NCBI RefSeq assembly: GCF_001422375.1
Contig: NZ_LMMU01000010.1
Span: 122,158 to 186,157, forward strand
DNA: 64,000 bases
Direction: 5' to 3'
DNA from: Methylobacterium sp. Leaf99
GTDB taxonomy: Bacteria > Pseudomonadota > Alphaproteobacteria > Rhizobiales > Beijerinckiaceae
Shown: positions 34,692 through 43,690 of the stretch, piece by piece
Numbering within the stretch: the stretch's first letter is position 1
Layout: every line of letters starts with the position of its first letter
Position numbers and translations under genes: made by a program
Notes under the pieces: model-generated
The model's input: the letters and a program-made list of their open reading frames with translations, nothing else
Database searches by the model: none
What the model was told of the DNA's origin: nothing

Positions 34692-35740
34692 GGTCGGGCT
34701 CCGGAAGGGGCGGCGGCGAAGGGGCTGGCGGGCAAGGCGGGAACGCGGGCCGGGGTGCCGGCCTGCGCGAGGGTCAGCGCCCGCACGACGATGCGGCGGG
34801 CGAGCTCGATCTTGGCGGCGTTGTCGCCGGACGGCGTCGCCCCCGCGAGGGCCGCGTCGGCGGCCTTCGCGAACAGTTCGGGGCTCGGCACCTGATCGGC
34901 GAGAAGGCTTTCGGCCTCCCGCGCCCGCCAGGGCTTCAGGGCGACGCTGCCGAGGGCGATGCGAGCCTGTCCGATGCGATTCCCTTCGAGGGTCAGGCCC
35001 ACCGCCGCCGAGACCAGCGCGAAGGCGTAGGAGGTGCGCTCGCGGACCTTGAGGTAGCGCGAATGGGCCGCGAACTTTTTCGCGTCGGGCGGGAGCCGGA
35101 CGGCGACGATGAGCTCGCCCGGCGCCAGCTCGGTCTCGCGCTCCGGGGCGTCGCCGGGCAGGCGGTGGAAGTCGGCGAGCGGGATTTCGCGGCGCCCGGC
35201 CGGGCCCTCGATCTCCACGATCGCGTCGAGGGCGGCCAGGGGCACGCAGAAGTCGGACGGGTGGGTGGCGATGCAGGCTTCGCTCCAGCCCAAGATCGCA
35301 TGGGTGCGGGTCGCGCCGCCGCGGGCCCCGCAGCCGGCGCCGGGCTGGCGTTTGTTGCAGGCGCTCGCCGTGTCGTAGAAGTACTGGCAGCGGGTGCGCT
35401 GCAGGACGTTGCCGGCGGTGGTGGCGGCGTTGCGCAGCTGCGCCGAGGCGCCCGACAGCAGGGCCTCGGCCACGGCCGGATAGGCTTTGGCGAAGGCCGG
35501 ATCGTGGGCGAGGGTCGCGTTGCGCGCGAGGGCGCCGATGCGGACGCCCCCGTCCGGCAGGGTCTCGACGGCATCGAGGCCGGAGATGCGAGAGATGTCG
35601 ACGAGGCGTTCGGGCCGGGTGACGCCGCCCTTCATCAGGTCGAGGAGGTTGGTGCCCGATGCCAGGTACGCCGCCCCGGCCCCGTGGGCCGCCACGGCCT
35701 CGGCGACGCTGCCGGCACGGACATAGTCGAACCGGTTCAT
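34688..35740 (-). CDS. FAD-binding subunit of the molybdenum hydroxylase with extra iron-sulphur cysteines (PaoB-like)
   Basis: The protein has 350 residues. The FAD-binding motif AAYLASGTNLLDLMK and the SGASAQLRNAATTAGNVLQRTRC block are typical of the medium subunit. Like PaoB, it carries a cysteine-rich insertion (RCQYFYDTASACNKRQPGAGCG) that in PaoB binds a [4Fe-4S] cluster. I chose ATG 35740, which overlaps the stop of the small subunit gene (ATGA); longer frames run into that gene. It passes electrons between the molybdenum and iron-sulphur subunits. Confidence 0.92.
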   Translation of the reverse strand: MNRFDYVRAGSVAEAVAAHGAGAAYLASGTNLLDLMKGGVTRPERLVDISRISGLDAVETLPDGGVRIGALARNATLAHDPAFAKAYPAVAEALLSGASAQLRNAATTAGNVLQRTRCQYFYDTASACNKRQPGAGCGARGGATRTHAILGWSEACIATHPSDFCVPLAALDAIVEIEGPAGRREIPLADFHRLPGDAPERETELAPGELIVAVRLPPDAKKFAAHSRYLKVRERTSYAFALVSAAVGLTLEGNRIGQARIALGSVALKPWRAREAESLLADQVPSPELFAKAADAALAGATPSGDNAAKIELARRIVVRALTLAQAGTPARVPALPASPFAAAPSGARP

Positions 35741-36270
35741 GCCGCGTCCTCGATCAGGTGGCCGCCGGGCAGGACATCGGGGGCGTGCATGGCCGCGTGC
35801 GCCGCCAGCACCGCCTCGGTGATGCCCGCATAGGCGCCGCAGCGGCACAGGTTGCCGCTCATGCCCTCGCGCACCCGCTCGGGATCGTCGCCGGCCTGCC
35901 CCTCCCGGATCAGCCCCACGGCGCTCATGATCTGGCCCGGCGTGCAGAAGCCGCACTGGAAGCCGTCGTGATCGACGAAGGCGGCCTGGACCGGGTGCAG
36001 CACGTCGCCGTCGGCCAGCCCCTCGATGGTGGTGATGGACGCCCCGTCATGGCTCACGGCCAGCGCCAGGCAGGCGTTGATCCGCACCCCGTCGAGGAGG
36101 ACCGTGCAGGCGCCGCACTGGCCCCGGTCGCAGCCCTTCTTCGAGCCGGTGAGGTCGAGACGCTCGCGCAAGGCGTCGAGGAGGGTGACCCGCGCATCCT
36201 CGAGGACGAGGCTGCGGGATTCGCCGTTCACGGTCAGCGTGATGGGAAAGCCGGTTTCGGGAAAGCTCAT
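35737..36270 (-). CDS. [2Fe-2S] subunit of the molybdenum hydroxylase (PaoA-like)
   Basis: The protein has 177 residues with two [2Fe-2S] sites: the plant-ferredoxin type (KKGCDRGQCGACTVLLDG) and the helical type (CGFCTPGQIMSAVGL and GNLCRCGAYAGI). This is the small subunit of the xanthine oxidase family. Unlike E. coli PaoA there is no twin-arginine signal peptide, so the complex should be cytoplasmic unless a start further upstream is used. It is the first gene of a tightly overlapping three-gene operon. Confidence 0.92.
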   Translation of the reverse strand: MSFPETGFPITLTVNGESRSLVLEDARVTLLDALRERLDLTGSKKGCDRGQCGACTVLLDGVRINACLALAVSHDGASITTIEGLADGDVLHPVQAAFVDHDGFQCGFCTPGQIMSAVGLIREGQAGDDPERVREGMSGNLCRCGAYAGITEAVLAAHAAMHAPDVLPGGHLIEDAA

Positions 36271-36575
36271 GCGGGGGCGGCTCCGGCAGCTTGTCTGGAA
36301 CCTGTCCAGATAGGGCCGCAGGCGGAGCCGGCTAGAAGGGGGTCGCTCGCGGTCCGATGGTTCGTCTCGAGCTGACTGCGATGCCGAAGAATGTTCGGAT
36401 TTGGTGGGGGGCCCCTCTCTTGGAAGGAGAGGGACAGGGTGAGGTGTGCGAACTCTCCGAAAAGGTCCCACACCTCACCCCAACCCTCTCCTTCCAGGAG
36501 AGGGAGCGCGTGGCGCCTCACGCCGAATGGCGATGGCGCCCTGCAGAATGGCTGCTGTGGGGAGCGCCGAACCGC
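36271..36575. other. Intergenic region with a hairpin repeat
   Basis: About 305 bases between the metal efflux operon and the molybdenum hydroxylase operon, both on the minus strand. It contains repeat copy 4 and must hold the promoter of the second operon, which I could not pin down. Confidence 0.5.
36412..36506. repeat. Hairpin-forming interspersed repeat, copy 4
   Basis: Almost identical to copy 1 (12294-12388), including the loop CGAACTCTCCGAAAAGGTCC, although 24 kb away. It differs mainly at the left tip (CTCTTGGAAGGAGAG). It lies about 70 bases past the DUF305 gene stop and may end transcription of the efflux operon. Confidence 0.85.
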
Positions 36576-36980
36576 CTACTTCACCGCCCCCTTGCGCTTC
36601 AGGATCGCCTCCATCTGGGCGATCTCGGCATCCTGCGCCTTGACGATGGTCTCGGCGAGCGCCCGCACCTCCGGGTCCTTGGAATATTGCAGGGCGACCT
36701 TGGCCATGGCGATGGCGCCCTGGTGGTGCGGGATCATGCCGGCGGCGAAGTCGCGGTCGACGTCGCCCGAATAGGCGATCTCCATGTCGCCGTGCATGCG
36801 CAGGGCGGCCTCGCGGAAGGCGCGGGTGGAGGGGGCCTCGGCGCCCGCCTTGGCCTTGGGGGCAGGGTGGTCGTGGCCGGTGTGGTCGTGGCCCGGATGA
36901 TCGTGGTCGTGGTCGGGGGCGGCGACCGCGCCCAGGGCGAAGAGGGCGAAGCCGGCGGCGAGGGCGGTCTTACGGATCAT
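36576..36980 (-). CDS. DUF305 family periplasmic His-rich protein
   Basis: The product has 134 residues with a signal peptide ending near GAVAAPD (about residue 21). A His/Asp-rich stretch follows (DHDHDHPGHDHTGHDHP), a likely metal-binding tail. The DUF305 core then shows DFAAGMIPHHQGAIAMAKVAL, the family signature with its HH pair. DUF305 proteins such as CopM are linked to copper resistance and are thought to bind copper in the periplasm. It follows the RND pump gene by 16 bases in the same operon, supporting a copper or silver role. Confidence 0.88.
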   Translation of the reverse strand: MIRKTALAAGFALFALGAVAAPDHDHDHPGHDHTGHDHPAPKAKAGAEAPSTRAFREAALRMHGDMEIAYSGDVDRDFAAGMIPHHQGAIAMAKVALQYSKDPEVRALAETIVKAQDAEIAQMEAILKRKGAVK

Positions 36981-36996
36981 GGAAAAAACTCCGGGG

Positions 36997-39900
36997 TCAG
37001 AACAGGGCGGGGCGCGCGGCCCCGGTGGGCGAGGGGGCCGGCTCCGGCGCGGCGGCGAGGCGGGCGAAGGCCGGGCCGCCGAAGCGCAGAAGCAGGATCG
37101 GGGTCAGCACGGCGTCCAGCAGCGTCGCGCTGAACAACCCGCCGAAGATGGTCACGGCGACGGGGTGGAGGATCTCCTTGCCGGGCGCGGTGCCGTCGAC
37201 GAGGAGGGGCACCAGGGCGATGCCGGCGGCGAGCGCCGTCATCAGCACGGGCACGAGGCGCTCCTGGCTCGCCCGCAGCACCAGGGCCGGGCCGAACGGA
37301 ATCCCCTCGGTCAGCCCGAGGTTGAGGGCGTGGCTGATCTTGAGGATGCCGTTGCGGGCGACGATGCCGGTGAGGGTCACGAAGCCGATCATCGAGGCCA
37401 CCGACAGGGGCAGCCCTGCGACGGTCAGCGCCACGACGCTGCCGATGAGGGCCAGGGGCACGTTGCCCATGACGATGAGGGCGAGCACGCCCGAGCGGTA
37501 GCGGCTCGCCAGGAGGGCGAAGACCAGGGCCAGGGACACGAGGCTGAGTAGGCCGATGGTCCGCGTCGCCTCCCCTTGCGCCTGGTACGCGCCCTCGAGA
37601 TTCGCGCTCACGCCCTCGGGCAGCTTCGCCTGCGCCAGGGCCTTGGCGATGGCGGCGGCCACGGCCGAGCCGTCCGCGCCCGCCTCGGTGTTGGCCTGGA
37701 TGACGAGGCGTCTGCGCCCATTCTCGCGAAGAATCTGGTTGGGGCCGTCGCGCTCGGTGATGTCGGCCAGGGCATGGGCCGGGACCCAGCCCGTGGGGGT
37801 CTCGATGAGCAGTTCGCGCAGAGCGGTGACCGAGCGGCCGGATTCGGGCAACCGCAGGGTCACGTCGAAGCGGCGCAGGCCGTCCACCAGGGTCGAGACC
37901 ACGCGGCCGTTGGCGAGGCGGCTGACGGCATCGACCACGGCGTTGGGGGCGATGCCGTAGAGGGCGGCCCGGCCGCCGTCGACGCGCACGTCGAGCTGCG
38001 GAATCCGCACCTGCTTCTCGATGGCGAGGTCGGTCAGCCCCGGAATTTTCTCGAACTCCGCCTTGAGGGCCTCGGCGGTGCGGCGCAGGACGTCGAGGTC
38101 CTCGCCGAACAGCTTCAGGGCGATCTCGGCGCGCACCCCCGACAGCATGTGGTCGAGGCGGTGCGAGATCGGCTGGCCGACATTGACCGAGACCGGCAGG
38201 ACCCCGAGCCGCGCCCGGATGTCGGCGACGATGGTTTCGCGGGGGCGGCCGCCGGGCCTGAGACCGATTTCGAGGTCGGAGGAGTGGACGCCCTCGGCGT
38301 GCTCGTCGAGCTCGGCCCGGCCCGTGCGGCGCCCGACCCGGTCCACCTCCGGGATGTCGGCGACGAGGCCTTCGGCGATGGCGCCGATGCGGCTCGACTC
38401 GGTGAGCGAGATCCCCGGCGTGAAGGCGAGGTTGACGGTGAACGAGCCCTCGTTGAACGGCGGCAGGAACGCGCGCGGCAGGCCGGCGGCGGCGTAGACC
38501 GCCAGACCGACGCCCAGGACGGCGGCGGCCATCACCAGCGTCCGATGCCCGAACGCGAAGCCGACGAGGCGGGCGTTGCCGGCCTTGAGCCCGCGGATCA
38601 GCCGGCCTTCGGGCGCCTCCAGGCCCTTGAGGCCGGGTAGCAGCCAGGAGGCGAGGGCGGGTGTCAGGGTGAGAGAGACGAAAAGGCTCGACAGGATGGC
38701 GATGATGTAGGCTTGGCCGAGCGGCGCGAACAGGCGGCCCTCGATGCCGGTGAGGGCGAACAGCGGCACGAAGACGAGGCAGATGATGGCCGTGGCGTAG
38801 ACGATGCCGGAGCGGACCTCGTTCGAGGCCGCTACGATCACGGCGAAGGCCGAGCGCGGGGACCCTTCGTGCCGGTTCTCGCGCAGGCGCCGCAGGATGT
38901 TCTCCACGTCGACGACGGCGTCGTCCACGAGTTCGCCGATGGCGATGGCGAGGCCGCCGAGCGTCATGGTGTTGATGGAGAGGCCCAGGGCCGAGAAGAT
39001 CGCCGCCGTCGCCAGGATCGAGACCGGAATCGCGGTGAGCGAGATCAGGGTGGTGCGGGCGTTCATGAGGAACGCGAACAGCACCACGGCCACCACGGCC
39101 ACGGCCTCCAGCAGCACCGTCACGACGTTGCCGAGGGACGTCTCGATGAAGTCCGCCTGCCGGAACAGGATCTTTTGGGCTTCGATGCCCTGCGGCAGGG
39201 CCGGGGCGATCTCGGCGAGCGCCGCCTCCACGGTCCGCGTCAGCCGCACGGTGTCGATGCCGGGCTGCTTCTCCACGGAGACGATGACGGCGGGGCGGCC
39301 CATGTAGCCGCCGTCGCCGCGCCGGGGGCGGGGCGCGAAGGCGACGTCGGCCACCTGCCGCAGGTAGACCGGGCCGCCTTGGGTCGGCACCACGAGGTTG
39401 CTCAGATCCTCCAGGCGGGTGGTGCGGCCGACCGCCCGGATCAGCACCTCGCGGGTCCCCGCATCGGTGAAGCCGCCGCCGGCATTGGAGCCGAAGCCTT
39501 CGAGGGCGCGAGCGAGGGCGTCGTTGGTGACGCCGAGCGCCCGCATGGCGGCGGGGTTCGGGGCGACGCGGAACTGGCGGACCTCGCCGCCGATGGGGAT
39601 GACCTGGGCCACGCCGGGGATCGACAGCAGGCGCGGCCGGATGGTGAAGTCGGCGGTCTCGCGCAGCTGCATGGCGGTGGCCGTCTCGCCCGTCACGGCG
39701 ACGAGGAGGATGCCGCCCATGATCGAGGAGACCGGCCCCATCTGCGGCATGACGTTCGGGGGCAGTTCCGAGCGGGCGAGGGCCAGGCGCTCGGCGACGA
39801 ACTGCCGGGCACGGAACAGGTCGGCCGACCATTCGAACTCGACGGTGACGATGGATAGCCCGATGCCCGAGACCGAGCGCACGCGGGTGACGCCCGGCAG

Positions 39901-40125
39901 GCCGTTCATCCGGGTCTCGATGGGGTAGGTGACGCGCTGCTCCACCTCCAGGGGGGCGAGCCCTTCCGCCTCGGTCATCACCGTGACGGTGGGCCGGTTG
40001 AGATCGGGCAGCACGTCCACGGGCAGGCGGGTCAGGGCCAGCACGCCCGTGAGCACCAGGGCAGCGGCGAGGGCCAGCACGAGGAGGCGGTTGCGCAGGG
40101 ACTGCGCGACGATGGTCTCGAACAT
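36997..40125 (-). CDS. Heavy-metal efflux RND pump, CusA/CzcA family
   Basis: The protein has 1042 residues, normal for the heavy-metal RND family. It starts with the first membrane segment (LVLALAAALVLTGVLALTRLPVDVLPDLNRPTV in continuous form), shows two large periplasmic loops, and has GELVDDAVVDVENILRRLRENRH in membrane segment 4, with the acidic proton-relay pair, and FVTLTGIVARNGIL later. It moves metal cations out using the proton gradient. I chose ATG 40125 over 40146 because AAGAGGCACC lies before it and MFETIV is the usual family opening. The adaptor lies upstream. No outer-membrane factor gene is nearby. Confidence 0.93.
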   Translation of the reverse strand: MFETIVAQSLRNRLLVLALAAALVLTGVLALTRLPVDVLPDLNRPTVTVMTEAEGLAPLEVEQRVTYPIETRMNGLPGVTRVRSVSGIGLSIVTVEFEWSADLFRARQFVAERLALARSELPPNVMPQMGPVSSIMGGILLVAVTGETATAMQLRETADFTIRPRLLSIPGVAQVIPIGGEVRQFRVAPNPAAMRALGVTNDALARALEGFGSNAGGGFTDAGTREVLIRAVGRTTRLEDLSNLVVPTQGGPVYLRQVADVAFAPRPRRGDGGYMGRPAVIVSVEKQPGIDTVRLTRTVEAALAEIAPALPQGIEAQKILFRQADFIETSLGNVVTVLLEAVAVVAVVLFAFLMNARTTLISLTAIPVSILATAAIFSALGLSINTMTLGGLAIAIGELVDDAVVDVENILRRLRENRHEGSPRSAFAVIVAASNEVRSGIVYATAIICLVFVPLFALTGIEGRLFAPLGQAYIIAILSSLFVSLTLTPALASWLLPGLKGLEAPEGRLIRGLKAGNARLVGFAFGHRTLVMAAAVLGVGLAVYAAAGLPRAFLPPFNEGSFTVNLAFTPGISLTESSRIGAIAEGLVADIPEVDRVGRRTGRAELDEHAEGVHSSDLEIGLRPGGRPRETIVADIRARLGVLPVSVNVGQPISHRLDHMLSGVRAEIALKLFGEDLDVLRRTAEALKAEFEKIPGLTDLAIEKQVRIPQLDVRVDGGRAALYGIAPNAVVDAVSRLANGRVVSTLVDGLRRFDVTLRLPESGRSVTALRELLIETPTGWVPAHALADITERDGPNQILRENGRRRLVIQANTEAGADGSAVAAAIAKALAQAKLPEGVSANLEGAYQAQGEATRTIGLLSLVSLALVFALLASRYRSGVLALIVMGNVPLALIGSVVALTVAGLPLSVASMIGFVTLTGIVARNGILKISHALNLGLTEGIPFGPALVLRASQERLVPVLMTALAAGIALVPLLVDGTAPGKEILHPVAVTIFGGLFSATLLDAVLTPILLLRFGGPAFARLAAAPEPAPSPTGAARPALF

Positions 40126-40196
40126 TTTTGGTGCCTCTTGGGGCATGGGTTCGATGGGGGGCGGGTTTCGGTGCGGTGCGTTTCGTGGGAGGCGCG

Positions 40197-40346
40197 CCCC
40201 TCCTCCCCCTTGCGGGGAGGAGTTGGAGGTGGGGGTGGTTGGGCGACCCTGGGCGCTCGCAGGAGAACCTCCCGAGCCGCCTTCCGCCCGCGGAGGCTGG
40301 CGGAGCCACCCCCACCCCTGACCCCTCCCCGCAAGGGGGAGGGGGA
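40197..40346. repeat. Long inverted repeat between adaptor and pump genes
   Basis: Left arm 40197-40238 (CCCCTCCTCCCCCTTGCGGG...) and right arm 40306-40346 (CCACCCCCACCCCTGACCCC...) are near-complementary over about 40 bases with a 67-base loop. Each arm also contains an inner CCCCCTTGCGGGG-type palindrome. It resembles the 12/21/36-kb repeats in style but not in sequence. Lying inside an operon, it could set the ratio of pump to adaptor. Confidence 0.8.
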
Positions 40347-40373
40347 CCGCGCTCGAGTCCCATCGCGATCCGG

Positions 40374-42068
40374 CTAGCGGATCTGGTCCAGCAGCTCGGC
40401 GCCCTGGACGACGATGCGGCGGCCGGGCGCGAGGCCGTCGGCCACCAGCACCCGGTCGGCGTCGAGGGCGTCGGCCCGCACGGCGTGGGCGACGAAGCGC
40501 TCGGCGCTGACGTGCTCGTAGACGAGGTGGCCGCCCTCCGTGCGCACGAGGCCGCCGCGGGGGAGGGGCAGGCCCTGGCGCTCGCCGCCCGTGGGGGCGA
40601 GCACGGTGACGAACTGGCCGAGCCGGAGCGCACTGGCGTCGCCCGTGATGGCGAACTGCACCGGCACCGCCTGGTTGCGGTCGGCGAGCCCCGCGCCGCG
40701 ATAGGCGAGGGCGAGGCTCGTGCCGTCGCCGAGCCGCGCCGTGGCGGCGCTGCCCTCGGCCAGGGCCGAAAAGCTCAGGGCCTCGACCCAGAGCTTCGCC
40801 GGATCGACGATGCGGTAGACCACCGTGCCGGGGGCCGCCATGGCGCCGGCCACGGCGGCGGTCTCGGCCACGACGCCGTCCACGGGGGCGACCAGGGCCT
40901 CGGGCTCGCGCCGGATGGCGTCGAGGGCGGCGCGGCGGTCCTTGAGGCCGTCGAGCTCCGAGCGGGCGTCGTCGAGCTGGGTCTGGGCCACGGCGCCCGT
41001 GGTCGACAGGCGCTCGAACCGGGTGACCCGGCGGACCAGGATGGCGATCTGCTGGTCGAGCTCGCCCTGGCGCTGGCGCATGTCGGACACGTCCACGGCC
41101 TGGACCGGCGGCGTCACCGTGGCGAGCACGTCGCCGCGCCGCACCCGGGTGCCGAGGCGGGGAAAGCCCCCGGCGGGCGGGGCGAGGCGGCCGCCGACGG
41201 AGGATTGCACCACGCCGCTGGCGTTGGGGTCGGCGATGATCCGGCCGGGCAGTTCCGTGGTGCGGGCGACGCGGCCCGTGGCGGTGAGATCCGTGCGCAG
41301 GGCCAGCAGGCGCTGCAGGGTTTTGGGCACGAACACCGAGCCGTCGGGCAGGCGCCGGGCCCGCTCCAGGGCGCCGGGCGTCAGGGCCGCCGGGAGGGGG
41401 ACGTTGGCGGCCTTGCCGGCGGACTTGTCCTCGTCGTGGCCCTCGTGGGCGAAAGCCGTGCCGCCGAGGATCAGGGTCGTGGCGAGGGCGAGGAGGGCCA
41501 GGACCGGGGCGGTCCGGCGTGCGCGAAGGGTCGCGACGGCGGCCAGCCCGAGGAGGAAGCCGGCGGCGGCCGTCGCCATGGGGTTCTGGCGGGCGAGGCG
41601 TTCGGCCAGCGTCGGGGCCGCGTCCCCGGTGCTCGCCGTGGCGGCGGGCACCTCCGGCAGGTCGAAGTCGAGGGTGAGGATGTCGGTTCGGCCGCCCTCG
41701 CTGACTCCGACCATGAGGTCGCTGTGGGTCTGGCCCGCCGGCCAGGGCAGGGGCAGGCGGTAGGTGCCGGGCGCCGTCTCGACGGCCTTCCGCCGGGGCT
41801 GGCCCGCCAGGGACACGGCGATGCCGGCGCCCGGCACGGGCGCGTTGGTGACGAAGCGGTCGAGGGTGAGGACGAGGTCTTCGCCCGCGACCACGGCCAC
41901 GAGTTCGAACCGCTCGGAGACGGCCTCGGCGCGGGGCGCCGCCGCCACGGGGGCCGGGGGGGCTTCGGCGCCGTGGTCGTGGCCCTCATGCGCCGCGGCG
42001 AGGCCGGGGGCGAGCAGCACACAGGCGAGGGCGAGGGCGCGCAGGGCGGCCGCGGAAACGAGGGGCAT
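40374..42068 (-). CDS. RND efflux periplasmic adaptor (CusB-like) with extra N-terminal domain
   Basis: The protein has 564 residues, about 150 longer than CusB. A signal peptide leads into a first His-rich motif (HEGHDHG), then a beta-rich domain (about 48-140). A second hydrophobic pair follows (about 165-215), ending in another His-rich motif (HEGHDED). The standard adaptor comes next: TELPGRIIADPNASGVVQSSVGGRL, a coiled-coil hairpin (about 345-410) and beta-barrel parts (ALVAPVDGVVAETAAVAG). It links the RND pump to an outer-membrane channel and hands over metal. The start at ATG 42068 opens on the signal peptide. Confidence 0.87.
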   Translation of the reverse strand: MPLVSAAALRALALACVLLAPGLAAAHEGHDHGAEAPPAPVAAAPRAEAVSERFELVAVVAGEDLVLTLDRFVTNAPVPGAGIAVSLAGQPRRKAVETAPGTYRLPLPWPAGQTHSDLMVGVSEGGRTDILTLDFDLPEVPAATASTGDAAPTLAERLARQNPMATAAAGFLLGLAAVATLRARRTAPVLALLALATTLILGGTAFAHEGHDEDKSAGKAANVPLPAALTPGALERARRLPDGSVFVPKTLQRLLALRTDLTATGRVARTTELPGRIIADPNASGVVQSSVGGRLAPPAGGFPRLGTRVRRGDVLATVTPPVQAVDVSDMRQRQGELDQQIAILVRRVTRFERLSTTGAVAQTQLDDARSELDGLKDRRAALDAIRREPEALVAPVDGVVAETAAVAGAMAAPGTVVYRIVDPAKLWVEALSFSALAEGSAATARLGDGTSLALAYRGAGLADRNQAVPVQFAITGDASALRLGQFVTVLAPTGGERQGLPLPRGGLVRTEGGHLVYEHVSAERFVAHAVRADALDADRVLVADGLAPGRRIVVQGAELLDQIR

Positions 42069-42151
42069 GAAGAAGTCTTTCGCCGACGGAGCAGGGAACG
42101 GCGTTCCGGCGCCGGCCCCGGGGGCAACGGCGCGCGGGACGCGCGACAGCG

Positions 42152-42580
42152 TCAGGCGAAGGATCTGGGGGGCTCGGGGAGCGCTTCCGGGACGACGTCC
42201 GTCCGGGCGGGGAGGGCGCGGGCATGGGCCCGCGCTTCGGGGCCGCGCGCGGGCAGGGCCGGATGGGTCTCGGGCGCGAGGGCGGTGCCGGTGCAGCAGG
42301 CGGTGCCCGGCCGGCAGCAGGCCCCGTCGCAGGGATGGGCGAGGCCCGACTCCGCGCTCGCCCGGTCCACACCAGCGCTGACGACGGATGTCGCCGCGAG
42401 GAACGTCGCCGCGACGGAAGCGGGGAGGGGGGTGACGGCCGCAGTCCGGTCCGGGCCCGCGGGGGCGTGTCCCGCATGCATCCGGCCCGCATGCGCCTCG
42501 GCGCCCGACGGCACGGCGAAGACGGCGATCAGAACGATCACCGCCACCAGCCAGAGTGCCATGTTGCGCGCGTGAGCCAT
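42152..42580 (-). CDS. Small Cys/His-rich hypothetical protein of the metal operon
   Basis: The product has about 142 residues: an N-terminal hydrophobic segment that looks like a signal peptide or anchor (LWLVAVIVLIAVFAVPSGAEA), a HAGRMHAGHAP stretch, a hydrophobic middle and a cysteine cluster (CDGACCRPGTACCTG) followed by a Pro/Ala-rich tail. The Cys and His pattern suggests metal binding at the membrane or in the periplasm. It is the first gene of the efflux operon and may act as a metal sensor or buffer. ATG 42580 or 42595 may start it; neither has a clear ribosome binding site. Confidence 0.6.
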   Translation of the reverse strand: MAHARNMALWLVAVIVLIAVFAVPSGAEAHAGRMHAGHAPAGPDRTAAVTPLPASVAATFLAATSVVSAGVDRASAESGLAHPCDGACCRPGTACCTGTALAPETHPALPARGPEARAHARALPARTDVVPEALPEPPRSFA

Positions 42581-42668
42581 GCTGGCGATCCACATAGCAT
42601 GGGCGCCGTCCCCGCGACAGATGGGTTTTTCTCGCCTAATCCAGGGGGTGGGTCTGAGAGCACATCAA

Positions 42669-43433
42669 ATGTTGCGTACCATCCGGGTCATCGGCATCGG
42701 GACCGGCAATCCCGAGCACGTCACCGTCCAGGCGGTGCGCGCCCTCAACACCGTCGACGTGGTGTTCGTCCTCGACAAGGGCCGGGAGAAGGCCGACCTC
42801 GTGGCCGTGCGGCGCGAGATCTGCGCCCGCTACATCACCGAGCGGCCCTACCGCTTCGTCGAGGCCCAGGACCCCGAGCGCGACCGCGACCCCGCCGATT
42901 ACGGGGCGACGGTGGAGGCCTGGCACGCCGCCCGCGCCGTCCTCTACGAGGCGATGATCGAGGGCGAGCTGCGGCCCGACGAGTGCGGCGCCTTCCTGGT
43001 CTGGGGCGACCCGTCCCTCTACGACAGCACCCTGCGGATCATCGAGCGCATCGTGGCGCGCGGGCGCGTGCCCTTCGCCTACGACGTGATCCCGGGGATC
43101 AGCAGCGTCCAGGCCCTCGCCGCCGGCCACCGCATGGCCCTCAACCGCATCGGCGCGCCGGTCCACATCACCACGGGCCGGCTCGTCGCCGACGGGCTGC
43201 CGCCCGGCGCCGACACCACGGTGGTGATGCTCGACGGGGCCCCGCGCTTCGACCACCTCGACCCCGATCTCACCATCCACTGGGGCGCCTACCTCGGCAC
43301 CGCCGACGAGATCCTCCTGTCCGGCCGCCTCGGCGACGTCGCCGGCCTCATCCTCCGGACCCGGACGGAGGCCCGCGCCCGCCACGGCTGGATCATGGAC
43401 ACCTACCTGCTGCGCACGCCCGGGACAGAGTGA
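42669..43433 (+). CDS. cobF: Precorrin-6A synthase (deacetylating) CobF
   Basis: The protein has 254 residues of the SAM-dependent corrin methylase fold. It has VIGIGTGNPEHVTVQAVRAL at the front, LVWGDPSLYDSTLRI (the GDP motif) and VIPGISSVQALAA, with the CobF-type length and NRIGAPVHITTGR. CobF methylates C1 of precorrin-5 and releases acetate in aerobic cobalamin synthesis. No other cob gene is in the window and no cobalamin riboswitch is visible in the 90-base upstream gap, so it is an isolated member of the pathway. Confidence 0.9.
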   Translation: MLRTIRVIGIGTGNPEHVTVQAVRALNTVDVVFVLDKGREKADLVAVRREICARYITERPYRFVEAQDPERDRDPADYGATVEAWHAARAVLYEAMIEGELRPDECGAFLVWGDPSLYDSTLRIIERIVARGRVPFAYDVIPGISSVQALAAGHRMALNRIGAPVHITTGRLVADGLPPGADTTVVMLDGAPRFDHLDPDLTIHWGAYLGTADEILLSGRLGDVAGLILRTRTEARARHGWIMDTYLLRTPGTE

Positions 43434-43690
43434 TCCGCCCAACCCCCTGCCCTCCAACCCCTTATACCTGCGACATATTCGGCCCGTCCCCGGAACGAAA
43501 CCGCCCCTCCGCCGCCCCGCCGCGGGAGATCGATCCGCGCGCACCGACATCGGCAGGCGCAACCGTCTCTTCGGGCCGTGGCAGCGCCCGGCGCCGCCGA
43601 TTCGGCCGCCGGCGGGGGATTTGCCGGAGCCCCGCCAGGAGCGATCATCGACCGGGCGCGTCGCGGCGATGCGCCCGGAGGGCCAGCGAC

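Noticed and set aside
42600..42668. Cobalamin riboswitch before cobF
   Set aside because: The gap is under 100 bases and lacks the B12-box; too short to hold the aptamer.
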